DNA of 47,047 bases. It comes from Propionivibrio sp. GTDB taxonomy: Bacteria; Pseudomonadota; Gammaproteobacteria; Burkholderiales; Rhodocyclaceae. The number at the start of each line of letters is the position of its first letter. Within the stretch, counting starts at the first letter, position 1. Below, piece after piece: positions 8,851 to 16,818 of this stretch. The stretch covers positions 1 to 47,047 of the forward strand of contig JARKPC010000165.1 in assembly GCA_029975435.1 (NCBI GenBank), given 5' to 3'. Under the pieces are notes generated by a model, which saw only the letters and a list, made by a program, of their open reading frames with translations, was not told the DNA's origin and searched no databases. Made by a program: the position numbers and the translations under genes.

Positions 8851-9833
8851 TGAGCACCATGCCTATCGCTGCACCATCCATGAACTATGAACTTGAATTG
8901 GCCGTGGCGGAACGCTGCGTCCGTCTTCCGGTATCCATCGGCGCCTCCGGGCTGGCGCGCGAACTGTCTGGGATTTCCGCCGATCTGGACTTTCGCGACG
9001 TGCTGACGCGCGGCGGCTGGTACCGCCTCGGTGGCGTGGTCGACAGGGCCGGGCAGCGGATCGCCGATGATTTGGCCCGCTGGGGCGAGGCTGAATTATC
9101 GACGGTTGGCGACGACCTGCACGCGTTGTGCGAAAAGCATGCCGGCAGCGGACTCCGGGCGACACGCTTGGTCGGCCGGACGCACTACCTCGTCGCGGCA
9201 AAGGGGCCGCTGGCCACCGACTTCGTGCAGGTGGAGGTGGAAGAACTGCAGGAAATCGTCAGCCACGAACTGTTTGCCGGCGACGAACCCGGCAGTCTCG
9301 AGGAAGTCTTCGAGCCGCGCGACACCCTTACCGATCCGGCCTGGGGCCAGCCAGTCGGGCTGCCGTTCTATTCATTGCGCCGGGTTACCGACGTGTCGGC
9401 CTTCCTCAAACGCATGGCCGGCCAGAAAACCGAACCGCAGGCCGTGCATCGCTTCTTCGACGCCTGGCAGGCCAGCAGCGCCGGCAACGCCACACACTTC
9501 TGCAACCACTGGGTCCTCGCCGTGCGCGAATACCTGGACCGCTACCGCCAGCCCATCCTGCAAGCCACGCCGGTAGCGGCGGTCAACGGCCAGCCACCAA
9601 AATTCACCAGCACCTACGGCGCCAAGGGCCTGGCCCTCAACGACGCCCTGCAGCGCTTCGATCGCCAGGCCGGCTACCCGCTGGCCTGGTTCTTCCACAC
9701 CCTGACCACCAAGACCGTGCCCATGGCCGTCGCGCATGCGGTGATCGAGGATGTGCAGGGCGGGTTCTGCTACTTGCCGGAACGCGACGTGAAAGTGCTT
9801 AAGGACTGGATGCATCGGCCGTACGCGTTTTGA
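8847..9833 (+). CDS. nif-linked protein of unknown function (328 aa)
   Basis: A 328-residue soluble protein with no recognised catalytic motif, signal peptide or membrane segment. The ATG at 8847 overlaps the stop of the preceding 92-residue gene, showing translational coupling. Four scattered cysteines and several Trp-rich stretches are present. It is the last gene of the nifHDK unit; the next gene is 359 bp away and unrelated. Similar-sized unknown proteins occur in nif clusters of related bacteria, so a nitrogenase-linked role is plausible but unproven. Confidence 0.75.
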   Translation: MMSTMPIAAPSMNYELELAVAERCVRLPVSIGASGLARELSGISADLDFRDVLTRGGWYRLGGVVDRAGQRIADDLARWGEAELSTVGDDLHALCEKHAGSGLRATRLVGRTHYLVAAKGPLATDFVQVEVEELQEIVSHELFAGDEPGSLEEVFEPRDTLTDPAWGQPVGLPFYSLRRVTDVSAFLKRMAGQKTEPQAVHRFFDAWQASSAGNATHFCNHWVLAVREYLDRYRQPILQATPVAAVNGQPPKFTSTYGAKGLALNDALQRFDRQAGYPLAWFFHTLTTKTVPMAVAHAVIEDVQGGFCYLPERDVKVLKDWMHRPYAF

Positions 9834-10192
9834 AGTCGAGCCCGACGACTCTCTCCCTTGCGCCGAAGCCAGAATCGATCGGTGTGCCGCCGAAAAACGA
9901 ATGGGGCTTGGCGCATTCCGACCCTTTGCCGTTCTTCGTTGCCGTATAGGTTCAGGGTCGGGTGTCAGAGTTAAGCAGCCACTAGGTACGATTGTCCACG
10001 GACAATTGTTCGGCGTTCGCTTGCAGCCTTTAGGCCGGAACCCGAAACAATAGCCGCAAAGAAGCTATCGTTGGCACAGTTTCACCTTGTCTTGACAGAT
10101 TTCACCTTGAAGTTGACTCAAGCACGCCACTAGACTGGGTTTGTGCAAACAATCCTGTGGGTTCTCGCCCGCCACCGGTTCAGGAGGTCAAT
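9834..10192. other. Intergenic region between nif operon and mscL
   Basis: 359 bp without a convincing gene. It holds a palindrome ATTGTCC-AC-GGACAAT at 9991-10006 and a direct repeat TTTCACCTTG at 10080-10089 and 10100-10109 (20 bp apart, two helical turns) close to the presumed mscL promoter. No terminator with a T-run follows the nif operon. A TGGCAC at 10072 lacks a matching -12 element. Confidence 0.5.
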
Positions 10193-10618
10193 ATGAGCAT
10201 GATGCAAGAGTTCAAAGAGTTTGCCATGAAAGGCAACGTCATGGACCTCGCCGTTGGCGTCATCATTGGCGGTGCTTTTGGAAAAATCGTCGATTCCGTA
10301 GTCGGCGACCTCATCATGCCGATCGTGGCGTGGATAATGGGTGGAAAGCTTGATTTCTCAGGGATGTTCTTTGTGCTGGGCGATATTCCTCCAGGAACAG
10401 CAATGACGCTGGATGCGCTTAAGAAGGCGCAGGTGCCGGTGTTTGCGTACGGGAATTTCGTAACGATTCTGGTCAACTTCATCATTCTGGCCTTCATCAT
10501 CTTCTTCATGATTAAGCAGATGAACCGGCTGCGCAAAGCAGAACCACCAGCTCCACCTCCTGCCGACCCGGAGGATATTGTGCTTCTGCGCGAGATTCGC
10601 GACAGCTTGAAGAAGTAG
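10193..10618 (+). CDS. mscL: Large-conductance mechanosensitive channel
   Basis: A 141-residue inner-membrane channel that opens under membrane tension to release solutes on osmotic downshock. The N-terminal amphipathic segment ([30 protein letters not shown]), first transmembrane helix, a loop, the second helix (about 85-107) and the C-terminal bundle [11 protein letters not shown] all match MscL. The ATG at 10193 has AGGAGGT 5-11 bp upstream. A short hairpin follows the stop. Confidence 0.97.
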   Translation: MSMMQEFKEFAMKGNVMDLAVGVIIGGAFGKIVDSVVGDLIMPIVAWIMGGKLDFSGMFFVLGDIPPGTAMTLDALKKAQVPVFAYGNFVTILVNFIILAFIIFFMIKQMNRLRKAEPPAPPPADPEDIVLLREIRDSLKK

Positions 10619-10642
10619 CGCGTTCGACCCCGGCGCTCGTTG

Positions 10643-10661
10643 GCAACAGAGGGTCTGTTGC
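10643..10661 (+). terminator. Hairpin after mscL, possible terminator
   Basis: Perfect 8-bp inverted repeat GCAACAGA/TCTGTTGC with a 3-nt loop, 24 bp after the mscL stop. It is followed by ATAAATTTG and not by a clean T-run, so terminator function is uncertain. Confidence 0.35.
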
Positions 10662-10733
10662 ATAAATTTGCCATGCGCCGGTTCTTCCCAGTTGCAACCG
10701 CGTTGGCGTAACGGAAAGGGGCGAGGTAATAAA

Positions 10734-11150
10734 ATGGGACTACTGGATCAACTTGCCGGCAGTGTGCTCGGTCAATCAGGTGACACGGGGTCGCCCTCAC
10801 AAGCGGGCATTTTTGCAGCCATCATGAGTTTGATCAGCCAACAAGAAGGCGGGCTGGGCGGCTTGGTTAGCCAGTTTCAGAGCAGCGGACTGACAGATAT
10901 CGTCAATTCCTGGGTTGGTCGTGGCGACAACATCCCCGTGAGCGCTGAACAAATTCAATCGGTACTTGGCAACGAGCAGATTGCAGGCATTGCCTCAAAG
11001 CTCGGTATTGATTCAAATTTAGCGGCATCCGAACTGGCGCAGCTTCTTCCTCAGGTTATTGACAAGCTAACGCCCGATGGTTCGCTCGAAAACAGCGGCC
11101 CATTGAACTCGGCTGTGATGGATACGATCAAGGGACAGTTATTTCGGTAA
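10734..11150 (+). CDS. YidB-family (DUF937) protein
   Basis: A 138-residue protein with the YidB/DUF937 pattern: MGLLDQLAGSVLG at the start, then GLGGLVSQFQSSGLTDIVNSWVGRGDNxPVSAEQIQSVLG and a C-terminal LLPQVIDKLTPDG. The family has unknown function and is common in Proteobacteria. Start at 10734, the only ATG consistent with the family N-terminus. It stands between mscL and a DUF4332-like gene on the same strand, 42 bp before the next start. Confidence 0.88.
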   Translation: MGLLDQLAGSVLGQSGDTGSPSQAGIFAAIMSLISQQEGGLGGLVSQFQSSGLTDIVNSWVGRGDNIPVSAEQIQSVLGNEQIAGIASKLGIDSNLAASELAQLLPQVIDKLTPDGSLENSGPLNSAVMDTIKGQLFR

Positions 11151-11192
11151 CGGTTTCAGGAGGAGGTTTTTTTCAAACAAGGAGTAATCCAA

Positions 11193-11603
11193 ATGTCGAA
11201 TGCAAAAATTGAAGACGTCGAAGGTATTGGGCCAGCCATTGGAGATAAATTCCGTGCAGCCGGAATCAAGGATACGGACTTGCTGTTAGCCAGCAGCCGA
11301 ACCGCCAAACAGCGTAAAGAGTTGGCAGAAAAAACCGGTATTCCAGAAGCGAAGATTTTGAAATTCGCCAACATGGTTGATCTGTACCGGATCAAAGGCG
11401 TGGGCGCTCAGTATTCCGAACTGCTCGAAGCCGCTGGCGTCGACACCGTGCCGGAGTTGGCACGACGAAATTCGGCCAACCTCACTCAAGCAATGCTGGC
11501 GGCTAATGAAGAAAAGAAACTGACTCGGCGGCCACCTATGGAGGCTGATGTTGCGAATTGGATCGAGCAGGCCAAGGCGCTGCCCCGAATGCTGGAATAC
11601 TAG
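11193..11603 (+). CDS. DUF4332 helix-hairpin-helix protein
   Basis: A 136-residue protein with two helix-hairpin-helix-like repeats: IEDVEGIGPAIGDKFRAAGI (about residues 5-24) and LYRIKGVGAQYSELLEAAGVDTVPELARR (about 64-92), the signature of the DUF4332 family. Such motifs often contact DNA or mediate protein assembly, but no function is established. A purine-rich GGAGTAA precedes the ATG. Probably co-transcribed with the YidB-like gene. Confidence 0.85.
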   Translation: MSNAKIEDVEGIGPAIGDKFRAAGIKDTDLLLASSRTAKQRKELAEKTGIPEAKILKFANMVDLYRIKGVGAQYSELLEAAGVDTVPELARRNSANLTQAMLAANEEKKLTRRPPMEADVANWIEQAKALPRMLEY

Positions 11604-12128
11604 ATTATTCGACGCAAACCGGCCATTCGCTTTGAAATTGTCATCAGTCGCTTAAGAGTCCAAAGCGAAAACTCAAAGATCGGGGAAGCTGTCGTTCACC
11701 GCAATTCCCGGCCCAGCGGCAAGCCCCCGACTCTTTGATAACCGAGACGTGTTGGGTCTCCAACGGCCGAATCGGCCAATGCCTGTGAATTGGTTTTCGG
11801 GTAGGTTTTGAAGTGCAACTGCCGTTGCGATGGGCGCTTCCCGGAAGCATCGAACGGCGGCTTCTGGCCGGATGCTGCCTGACGGCAAACGGATGGTCAA
11901 GCAACAATCCTTGCCATTAGCGCCTGTCGGATCCAACGCCACCCGTCCTGCTGTTCCGCTGCCGATGGCGTCGAGTGTCCGTACCTTGGCGAGTTCGAAA
12001 TGATCGAAGCGTGGATTCAACAACTGCGCACCCAGCTGTGGAGCGGCTAACGCGTCATCGTGAGTTGATACTGCACAGAGCCACTCACCCCACGGCTGAG
12101 AATCACAGAGCCCTTCATTGATCTTTCC
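11604..12128. other. Gene-poor region, possible degenerate repeat
   Basis: 525 bp. A 116-codon minus-strand frame (11673-12023) is open, but it has no recognisable family and no ribosome site, and shows low-quality, biased composition. I regard the stretch as noncoding or as a decayed dispersed repeat. Confidence 0.4.
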
Positions 12129-12746
12129 TCAGTGCCGGGAAACGGGAAGAACCCAATTCCACCGCACTGCCGCCAGACGAAAAGCGGTGATGCCGAATGT
12201 CGTTATCCACACGGCCAAGTCGCCGGGGAGTGCGAGGTGGGTGATGAGAAAATAGAAATAGCATCCCGCAAAGGCACATGTGGCGTAGAGCGGCGTCTGC
12301 TGAAACAGCGACGGCAGTTCGTTGCAGAGCACGTCCCGGATGACGCCGCCAAAGGTTCCGGTGATCGTGCCCATGAGTGCGGCGATGAACAGGGAAGTGC
12401 CGGCCTCAAGCGCATAGCCGGCGCCGGCCACGCTGAACAGGCCGAGGCCGAGCGCGTCGGCAATCAGCAGCACGACTGGCGGAAAACGTCCGGTTGCCGG
12501 GAGCAGGGCAAAAATCGTCGACAGGCCCAAGATCGCAATGGCGTAGCTGTCGTGCTCGATCCAGAACAATGGGGTGCGATCCAGCAGCAGGTCGCGCAAG
12601 GTGCCGCCACCGAAGGCCGCCACCAGCGCCACGACAAACAGGCCGACCAGATCCATGTCGCGCCGCCTTGCCTCGACAAGACCGGACAGGGCAAACGCAA
12701 AGACACCGACGGCTTCAATGAATTTGAACAAGTTCATCGGTCGCAA
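12129..12746 (-). CDS. TRIC cation channel family (UPF0126) membrane protein
   Basis: A 205-residue integral membrane protein with about seven hydrophobic helices and two repeats of the family motif: AFGGGTLRDLLLDRTPLFW and TGTFGGVIRDVLCNELPSLF, as in YadS/YicG. Bacterial TRIC proteins form trimeric monovalent-cation channels; some relatives are implicated in glycine uptake. The TTG at 12746 has GAGG 7 bp upstream; the ATG three codons later (12737) is an alternative. Its promoter is unclear. Confidence 0.9.
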   Translation of the reverse strand: MRPMNLFKFIEAVGVFAFALSGLVEARRRDMDLVGLFVVALVAAFGGGTLRDLLLDRTPLFWIEHDSYAIAILGLSTIFALLPATGRFPPVVLLIADALGLGLFSVAGAGYALEAGTSLFIAALMGTITGTFGGVIRDVLCNELPSLFQQTPLYATCAFAGCYFYFLITHLALPGDLAVWITTFGITAFRLAAVRWNWVLPVSRH

Positions 12747-12797
12747 CTATACGCCTCGTTGCGACTGCGTGATCGGCGCCAACGTAAAGCTGTTTCG

Positions 12798-13268
12798 TCA
12801 AGCCGGCGAAGAACGCAACGGCGTCACCGTTTCGCCCCGAATCAGGAATTCCACCCGCAGGATGGGGTCGCCCTTCTCGCTGGCAAAGGTGTAGCCCACC
12901 AGTTCCAGCATTTCACCAACCTTGATCTCCGGCGTATTCCACGCCTGCAACCGGGTCAGCGGCGACAGTTCGATTTCCCATTGGGCATCGCGGCGGGTGG
13001 GCAGCACGGCTTTGGCAAACACGCTGGCCGCATCCACCCGTGCCGACTGTTTCGGCGCCGTCCGGGTCTTTAGGCTGGCAGGCAGGACCAGGGGATTGGC
13101 CAGTTCGAGCACCAGTTCGGCATGCGGATTCTGCCAGCGAACACGCGCCACCTTGCCTGCCAGATAGATCGGGCGTGTCTCGTCGAAACTGCTCCAGCCG
13201 TGATGCGCCAACAACGGGCCGCTTGCCAGTACCAGCGGGAAACCGATGATGAATTGCCTGCGTTCCAT
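12798..13268 (-). CDS. DUF6152-like exported protein
   Basis: A 156-residue protein starting at the ATG at 13268, where GAGGAG precedes it. The N-terminus MERRQFIIGFPLVLASGPLLAHHGWS has Arg-Arg and a hydrophobic stretch, so it is probably exported, possibly by Tat. The AHHGWSSFDETRPIYLAGKVARVRWQNPHA segment is typical of DUF6152. It is 10 bp downstream of the membrane protein gene 13279-13737, with which such genes are commonly paired. A role in binding a metal through the His pair is speculation. Confidence 0.8.
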   Translation of the reverse strand: MERRQFIIGFPLVLASGPLLAHHGWSSFDETRPIYLAGKVARVRWQNPHAELVLELANPLVLPASLKTRTAPKQSARVDAASVFAKAVLPTRRDAQWEIELSPLTRLQAWNTPEIKVGEMLELVGYTFASEKGDPILRVEFLIRGETVTPLRSSPA

Positions 13269-13278
13269 GATTCGCTCC

Positions 13279-13737
13279 TCAGAAATATGCGATCCAGCGG
13301 CCACACACAATGACCGTCAGCCAGATCAACAGCGAAAGCGCGGCCTGGATGCGTGTCTGCATGCTCGACCCATCCAGGGGGCCGCGACTCTGCAGCCATG
13401 CCGCGTTGAGGCCTGCAGTCATGACCAGCAACATCTTGATGAGAAAGACCGGGTTGGCAATCAGTTCCGCTGCGCGCGCGAAAAACATGCTGAGACCGGT
13501 TCCGGCCACCAGCAGAAAGCCGAGCAAAGTCCACGGCAATACTCCGCTGGCGAGGGCGCCAACCTCCACCTGCCGGATCATGCCCAGCAGGCGGAGTTCG
13601 ACGATCAGCAGACTGCCGAACATCGTCGCCAGACCGATGATGTGCAAGGTCTCGAGGACTGGATAGGCCAGGCTGGTCCGCAGCCAGACCGCCAGGGGGC
13701 TGTGCTCCAGCGCGATGATGACTGGCCACGGTTCCAT
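13279..13737 (-). CDS. Four-helix membrane protein (DUF6644/DUF2214-like)
   Basis: A 152-residue membrane protein with four predicted helices. The conserved histidines (LEHSPLAVWLR and ETLHIIGLATMFGSLL) resemble heme-ligand positions in small cytochrome-like membrane families such as DUF6644. It lies 1 bp after the histidine phosphatase gene and 10 bp before the DUF6152-like gene, forming a three-gene operon. Function unknown. Confidence 0.75.
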   Translation of the reverse strand: MEPWPVIIALEHSPLAVWLRTSLAYPVLETLHIIGLATMFGSLLIVELRLLGMIRQVEVGALASGVLPWTLLGFLLVAGTGLSMFFARAAELIANPVFLIKMLLVMTAGLNAAWLQSRGPLDGSSMQTRIQAALSLLIWLTVIVCGRWIAYF

Positions 13738-13738
13738 G

Positions 13739-14311
13739 TCAGCGCTCCGGTAGGCTCAGGCGGCCAACTGCGCGGAATTGTCCTTCGCCTTCCGGGCGCA
13801 GCACCAGGGCGTCACCCATGCCCAGGTACTCGCCAGTCAGTGCCGTTGCGTTGACTTGATGGGTGACCCATACCGTCACGCCGGAGCGGGGAATGCGCTG
13901 TAGGGCTTCGCGCAATGCGGCGGTCTGGGCGGATTCGCGGGTCTTGTCCATGAACAGCGAGTCAAGCGCGGGCAAATGGCTGACCGGCACCGAGGGGAAG
14001 GCGAGCTTTCCAGTGTCGATACAGCGGCACCACGCGCTGCTGAATACCGCTATGGGTTGCACGCCCCGAGAAGCGAACATCGCGCCAAAGCGCTGTGCCT
14101 GTACACGGCCTTGCGCCGATAGATTGCGCTGGGTCGCGCAGTCATCGGCGCGGAATCCGGGAGGATCGCCAGTGCCCGGTTCGGTGATGGCGTGGCGCAT
14201 CAGGATCAGTACGCCGCCCTGATGCAGGGCATCCCAGGGCTCCGCTGCCGATACCGGTAGGCAAAGCAGCGTCAGCAATACGGTTAGCCATCCTCTGATC
14301 GTGCTTCCCAT
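13739..14311 (-). CDS. Secreted histidine phosphatase family protein
   Basis: A 190-residue protein. A signal peptide (MGSTIRGWLTVLLTLLCLPVSAAE) is followed by the phosphoglycerate-mutase-like catalytic motif LMRHAIT, with the conserved ADDCATQRNLSAQGRVQAQ segment and a second His in VWVTHQVN. The ATG at 14311 has GGGAGGT upstream; a longer frame to 14674 reads through antisense of the LysR gene and is rejected. Likely a periplasmic phosphatase of unknown substrate. First gene of the three-gene minus-strand operon. Confidence 0.88.
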   Translation of the reverse strand: MGSTIRGWLTVLLTLLCLPVSAAEPWDALHQGGVLILMRHAITEPGTGDPPGFRADDCATQRNLSAQGRVQAQRFGAMFASRGVQPIAVFSSAWCRCIDTGKLAFPSVPVSHLPALDSLFMDKTRESAQTAALREALQRIPRSGVTVWVTHQVNATALTGEYLGMGDALVLRPEGEGQFRAVGRLSLPER

Positions 14312-14426
14312 TGCTGACCTCCCGCGTTCATTCACAAGCACTGACGGTAATTGTGCCCGTTCGGTTCCCGGGAAACGCGTCGAGACTCGAGCTTGGCCGA
14401 ATAACGGAGAAGTGTCTTCCCGGCGG

Positions 14427-15329
14427 TTAGCGATCCCAATACGGATCGGTCCCGATATGAGCGAGCAGAAAGTCGATGAAGACGCGAACCTTGCTCGGAA
14501 GATGGCGTGTCGGAAGATACATCGCATAGACATGCCGTTCGACCGGAATGTATTCCGACAACGCTGCCTGCAGTTTTCCACTCTGCAAATCCTTGCCGAT
14601 GATGAAGGTCGGCAACAGGCCGATGCCCAATCCGCCGAGCACGGCCTGGGACAATGCCTCGTCGTCATCGACATGAAGCGGCCCGGTTACCGGTATCGAT
14701 ATGTCTCCGTCAGGACCGGTGAACCGCCAATGACCCTGCTCGCCTGATCGTGTGTAATCAAGGCAATTGTGGTGTACCAGATCCGCAGGGGACTGGGGAA
14801 CGCCGCGCTGGTCGAAGTATCCGGGCGTTGCGCAGAGTTTCCGGCGCACCGGCGCCAGCTTGCGTGCGACCCAGTTAGGGGGCGGATCGCCGGTGACACG
14901 AATGGCGACGTCGTATCCTTCCTCCGCCAGATCGACCCAGCGGTCGGTGATCGTCAGGTCGATTCTGATTTCCGGGTAGCGTGAAAGAAACACAGCCAGC
15001 GCCGGGGCAATGTGCAGGGTGCCAAAGGCCACCGACGCACTGACGCGCAGCAGCCCTCGTGGCGCGGTGGTGAGGCTGTCGACGAGTTTTCTGGCCTGTT
15101 CGGCCTCGCTCAGCATCCGGGTGCAATGCTCGGATACGGAAGCGCCAATCTCCGTCAGGCTGAGGTATCGGGTGGTCCGATTGAGCAGGCGCGCGCCCAA
15201 CTCCTTTTCCAGTTTGGCAACTGCCTTGCTGACAGCGGATCGGGACGTTTCCATTCGGCGTGCCGCTTCGGCTAAACTCCCCGCGTCGACAACGCGGGCG
15301 AAGACTGCCATCAGATTGAGGTCGGTCAT
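14427..15329 (-). CDS. LysR-family transcriptional regulator
   Basis: A 300-residue LysR regulator starting at MTDLNLMAVFARVVDAGSLAEAARRMETSRSAVSKAVAKLEKELGARLLNRTTR, the form typical of the AaeR/DmlR-like subgroup. The substrate domain follows (VSASVAFGTLHIAPALAVFL...WVDLAEEGYDVAIRV). The start at 15329 matches the family N-terminus; there is no strong ribosome site. It is divergent from the rnk-like gene; its target and inducer are unknown. Confidence 0.88.
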   Translation of the reverse strand: MTDLNLMAVFARVVDAGSLAEAARRMETSRSAVSKAVAKLEKELGARLLNRTTRYLSLTEIGASVSEHCTRMLSEAEQARKLVDSLTTAPRGLLRVSASVAFGTLHIAPALAVFLSRYPEIRIDLTITDRWVDLAEEGYDVAIRVTGDPPPNWVARKLAPVRRKLCATPGYFDQRGVPQSPADLVHHNCLDYTRSGEQGHWRFTGPDGDISIPVTGPLHVDDDEALSQAVLGGLGIGLLPTFIIGKDLQSGKLQAALSEYIPVERHVYAMYLPTRHLPSKVRVFIDFLLAHIGTDPYWDR

Positions 15330-15445
15330 GGCTGAAGGGTGGGGAAGTAGAAAATACAACGGAACAATTGGTTCCCTACAGGATACATTGTGATTCTGAT
15401 GCGGTGGCTAATCAAAAGCTAGATGCTCCAGTAGTATGCCTCATC

Positions 15446-15859
15446 ATGAACAGAGAGAAATCCCCTATGCTGCAGAAAAACACTTCACCTGACCATCTGG
15501 TGGTGCTTCTGGACGACTACTCGCAGCTGCGCGGACTGGCGCGAGACCACGATTTGTCCGATGAATTGGATCGGGCCATTGTTGTGCCGTTGGAACGTAT
15601 GCCTGATGACGTGGTAACCATGCACTCGCGCTGCATTTACGTCGATGAAAGCACCGGGACAGCGCGCGAAGTGGAACTGGTCTATCCGGAGGAGGCTGAT
15701 CCAGCGAAAGGAAGGATCTCCGTGTTGGCACCCGTTGGCTCGGCGCTGCTGGGGCTGGCGGTGGGGCACTCGATCGATTGGGAACTGCCCGGGGGGAAGA
15801 TCCACCGAATAACGGTGAAACGTGTTCTTTCCCAGCCGCATGAACGGCGCCCGATATGA
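15446..15859 (+). CDS. rnk: Rnk-type nucleoside diphosphate kinase regulator
   Basis: A 137-residue protein with the GreA/GreB C-terminal fold: VPLERMPDDVVTMHSRCIYVDESTGTAREVELVYPEEADPAKGRISVLAPVGSALLGLAVG, diagnostic of Rnk. Rnk binds RNA polymerase near the secondary channel and influences nucleotide pools and stress responses. The ATG at 15446 and the one at 15467 are both possible; neither has a strong ribosome site. A second, divergent Rnk-like gene lies 0.4 kb downstream. Confidence 0.88.
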   Translation: MNREKSPMLQKNTSPDHLVVLLDDYSQLRGLARDHDLSDELDRAIVVPLERMPDDVVTMHSRCIYVDESTGTAREVELVYPEEADPAKGRISVLAPVGSALLGLAVGHSIDWELPGGKIHRITVKRVLSQPHERRPI

Positions 15860-15884
15860 CCATGTGTAAAGGAGGTGGGCGAAA

Positions 15885-16100
15885 TTGACCATGGCCGCTG
15901 TTTCAACAGAATCGATATTGAGCAAACTTCACCAGAAGCCGTGTCTTGATCTGCGCCAGCTGGCGGCACTTCACGGCGTAGACGCGGCCGATGAAGCGCT
16001 TGCAAAGGCGGTAGCTGACCTCAGGCGGCGAGGAAAGATCTCACGTATCGGCGGACAGGGACAGCGCAGGTCGTTTGTTCTTGCCACTTTCGAGAGTTGA
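15885..16100 (+). CDS. Small winged-helix-like protein (71 aa)
   Basis: A 71-residue basic protein. The pattern ILSKLHQKPCLDLRQLAALHGVDAADEALAKAVADLRRRGKISRIGGQGQRRSFVLATF looks like a helix-turn-helix with a beta wing, as in FeoC-like or minimal DNA-binding proteins. I chose TTG at 15885 because AGGAGG (15870-15875) lies 9 bp upstream; the ATG at 15891 would be 15 bp away. It lies 25 bp after rnk, and may be co-transcribed. No specific family could be assigned. Confidence 0.6.
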   Translation: MTMAAVSTESILSKLHQKPCLDLRQLAALHGVDAADEALAKAVADLRRRGKISRIGGQGQRRSFVLATFES

Positions 16101-16178
16101 GTTCTCGCGGCCACTGACGGCCAGCTTTTGATGTGGCGAACCAGATTCATTTGTGATTCGGCTCGATGATGTTTGGAT

Positions 16179-16256
16179 CCGTCACCCCGGCGAAGGCCGG
16201 GGTCCAGTCGGCGATTGCTCGCCGATACAGGATACCCGCCTTCGCCGGTATGACGG
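16179..16256. repeat. REP-like palindromic element, copy 4
   Basis: CCGTCACC and ATGACGG arms, with an inner CCGGCGAAGGCCGG hairpin and a diverged second hairpin. It lies in front of the second rnk-like gene. Confidence 0.8.
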
Positions 16257-16297
16257 CATCAATTTGCTTCGTCTGGCCGAAGTAATAAAAGGAGTTC

Positions 16298-16744
16298 ATG
16301 ATGCCGGCAACATTTCATCGAAAACCCGTGTCCTGCGTTTCGGCGCTCGACAAACGTCGCCTGGAATCCCTGATTGCGCGCCGGACGGACGGTCAATGTG
16401 CCCTAACCCTGAATCCGGCGGCCGAAAAGGTCCTCCGCCGTCTGCATTCGGCAGAATTGGTCGTGCCGCCGGAGGACGTGCCCCGCGATTTGGTCACCAT
16501 GAATTCGACGGTCATTCTCGTGGATCCGATTGCCTGCGAGCAGTGGGAAGTAACCTTGGTCTATCCGGAAGATCATGAACCCGAGAGAAATTACTGGTCG
16601 ATTCTGAGCCCGGTAGGTTCCGCCGTATTCGGGCTCCGTGTCTATGACCCCGTTGATATCAAGCGAAGCGATCGGATGGCCGAGGGTTGGGTGGTTGCCG
16701 ATATTCCGTTTCAACCCGAAATGCGCGGGTGGACAACCTTGTGA
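16298..16744 (+). CDS. Second Rnk-like GreA/GreB C-terminal-domain protein
   Basis: A 148-residue protein related to the Rnk at 15446-15859. It shares VVPPEDVPRDLVTMNSTVILVDP....VTLVYPEDHEPERNYWSILSPVGSAVFGL. The N-terminus (about 45 residues) differs from the first paralogue. AAAAGGAG (16287-16294) precedes two in-frame ATGs, 16298 and 16301. Probably another RNA-polymerase-associated factor; whether it has the same target is unknown. It is convergent with the next LysR gene. Confidence 0.85.
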   Translation: MMPATFHRKPVSCVSALDKRRLESLIARRTDGQCALTLNPAAEKVLRRLHSAELVVPPEDVPRDLVTMNSTVILVDPIACEQWEVTLVYPEDHEPERNYWSILSPVGSAVFGLRVYDPVDIKRSDRMAEGWVVADIPFQPEMRGWTTL

Positions 16745-16818
16745 TCATGCGGGGCTGCAGGTCCGCTCTTTTCGAAGACAACTGCAGGAGATGGCGTGGA
16801 ACGGTATCGAAACGAGAC

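Noticed and set aside
10072-10086. TGGCAC upstream of mscL as a possible sigma54 promoter
   Set aside because: The -12 position does not contain GC at the required spacing.
10651-10666. GGGTCTGTTGCATAAA resembling an IS6-type terminal repeat
   Set aside because: Only one end is present, with no transposase; the bases are explained as the right arm of an 8-bp hairpin after mscL.
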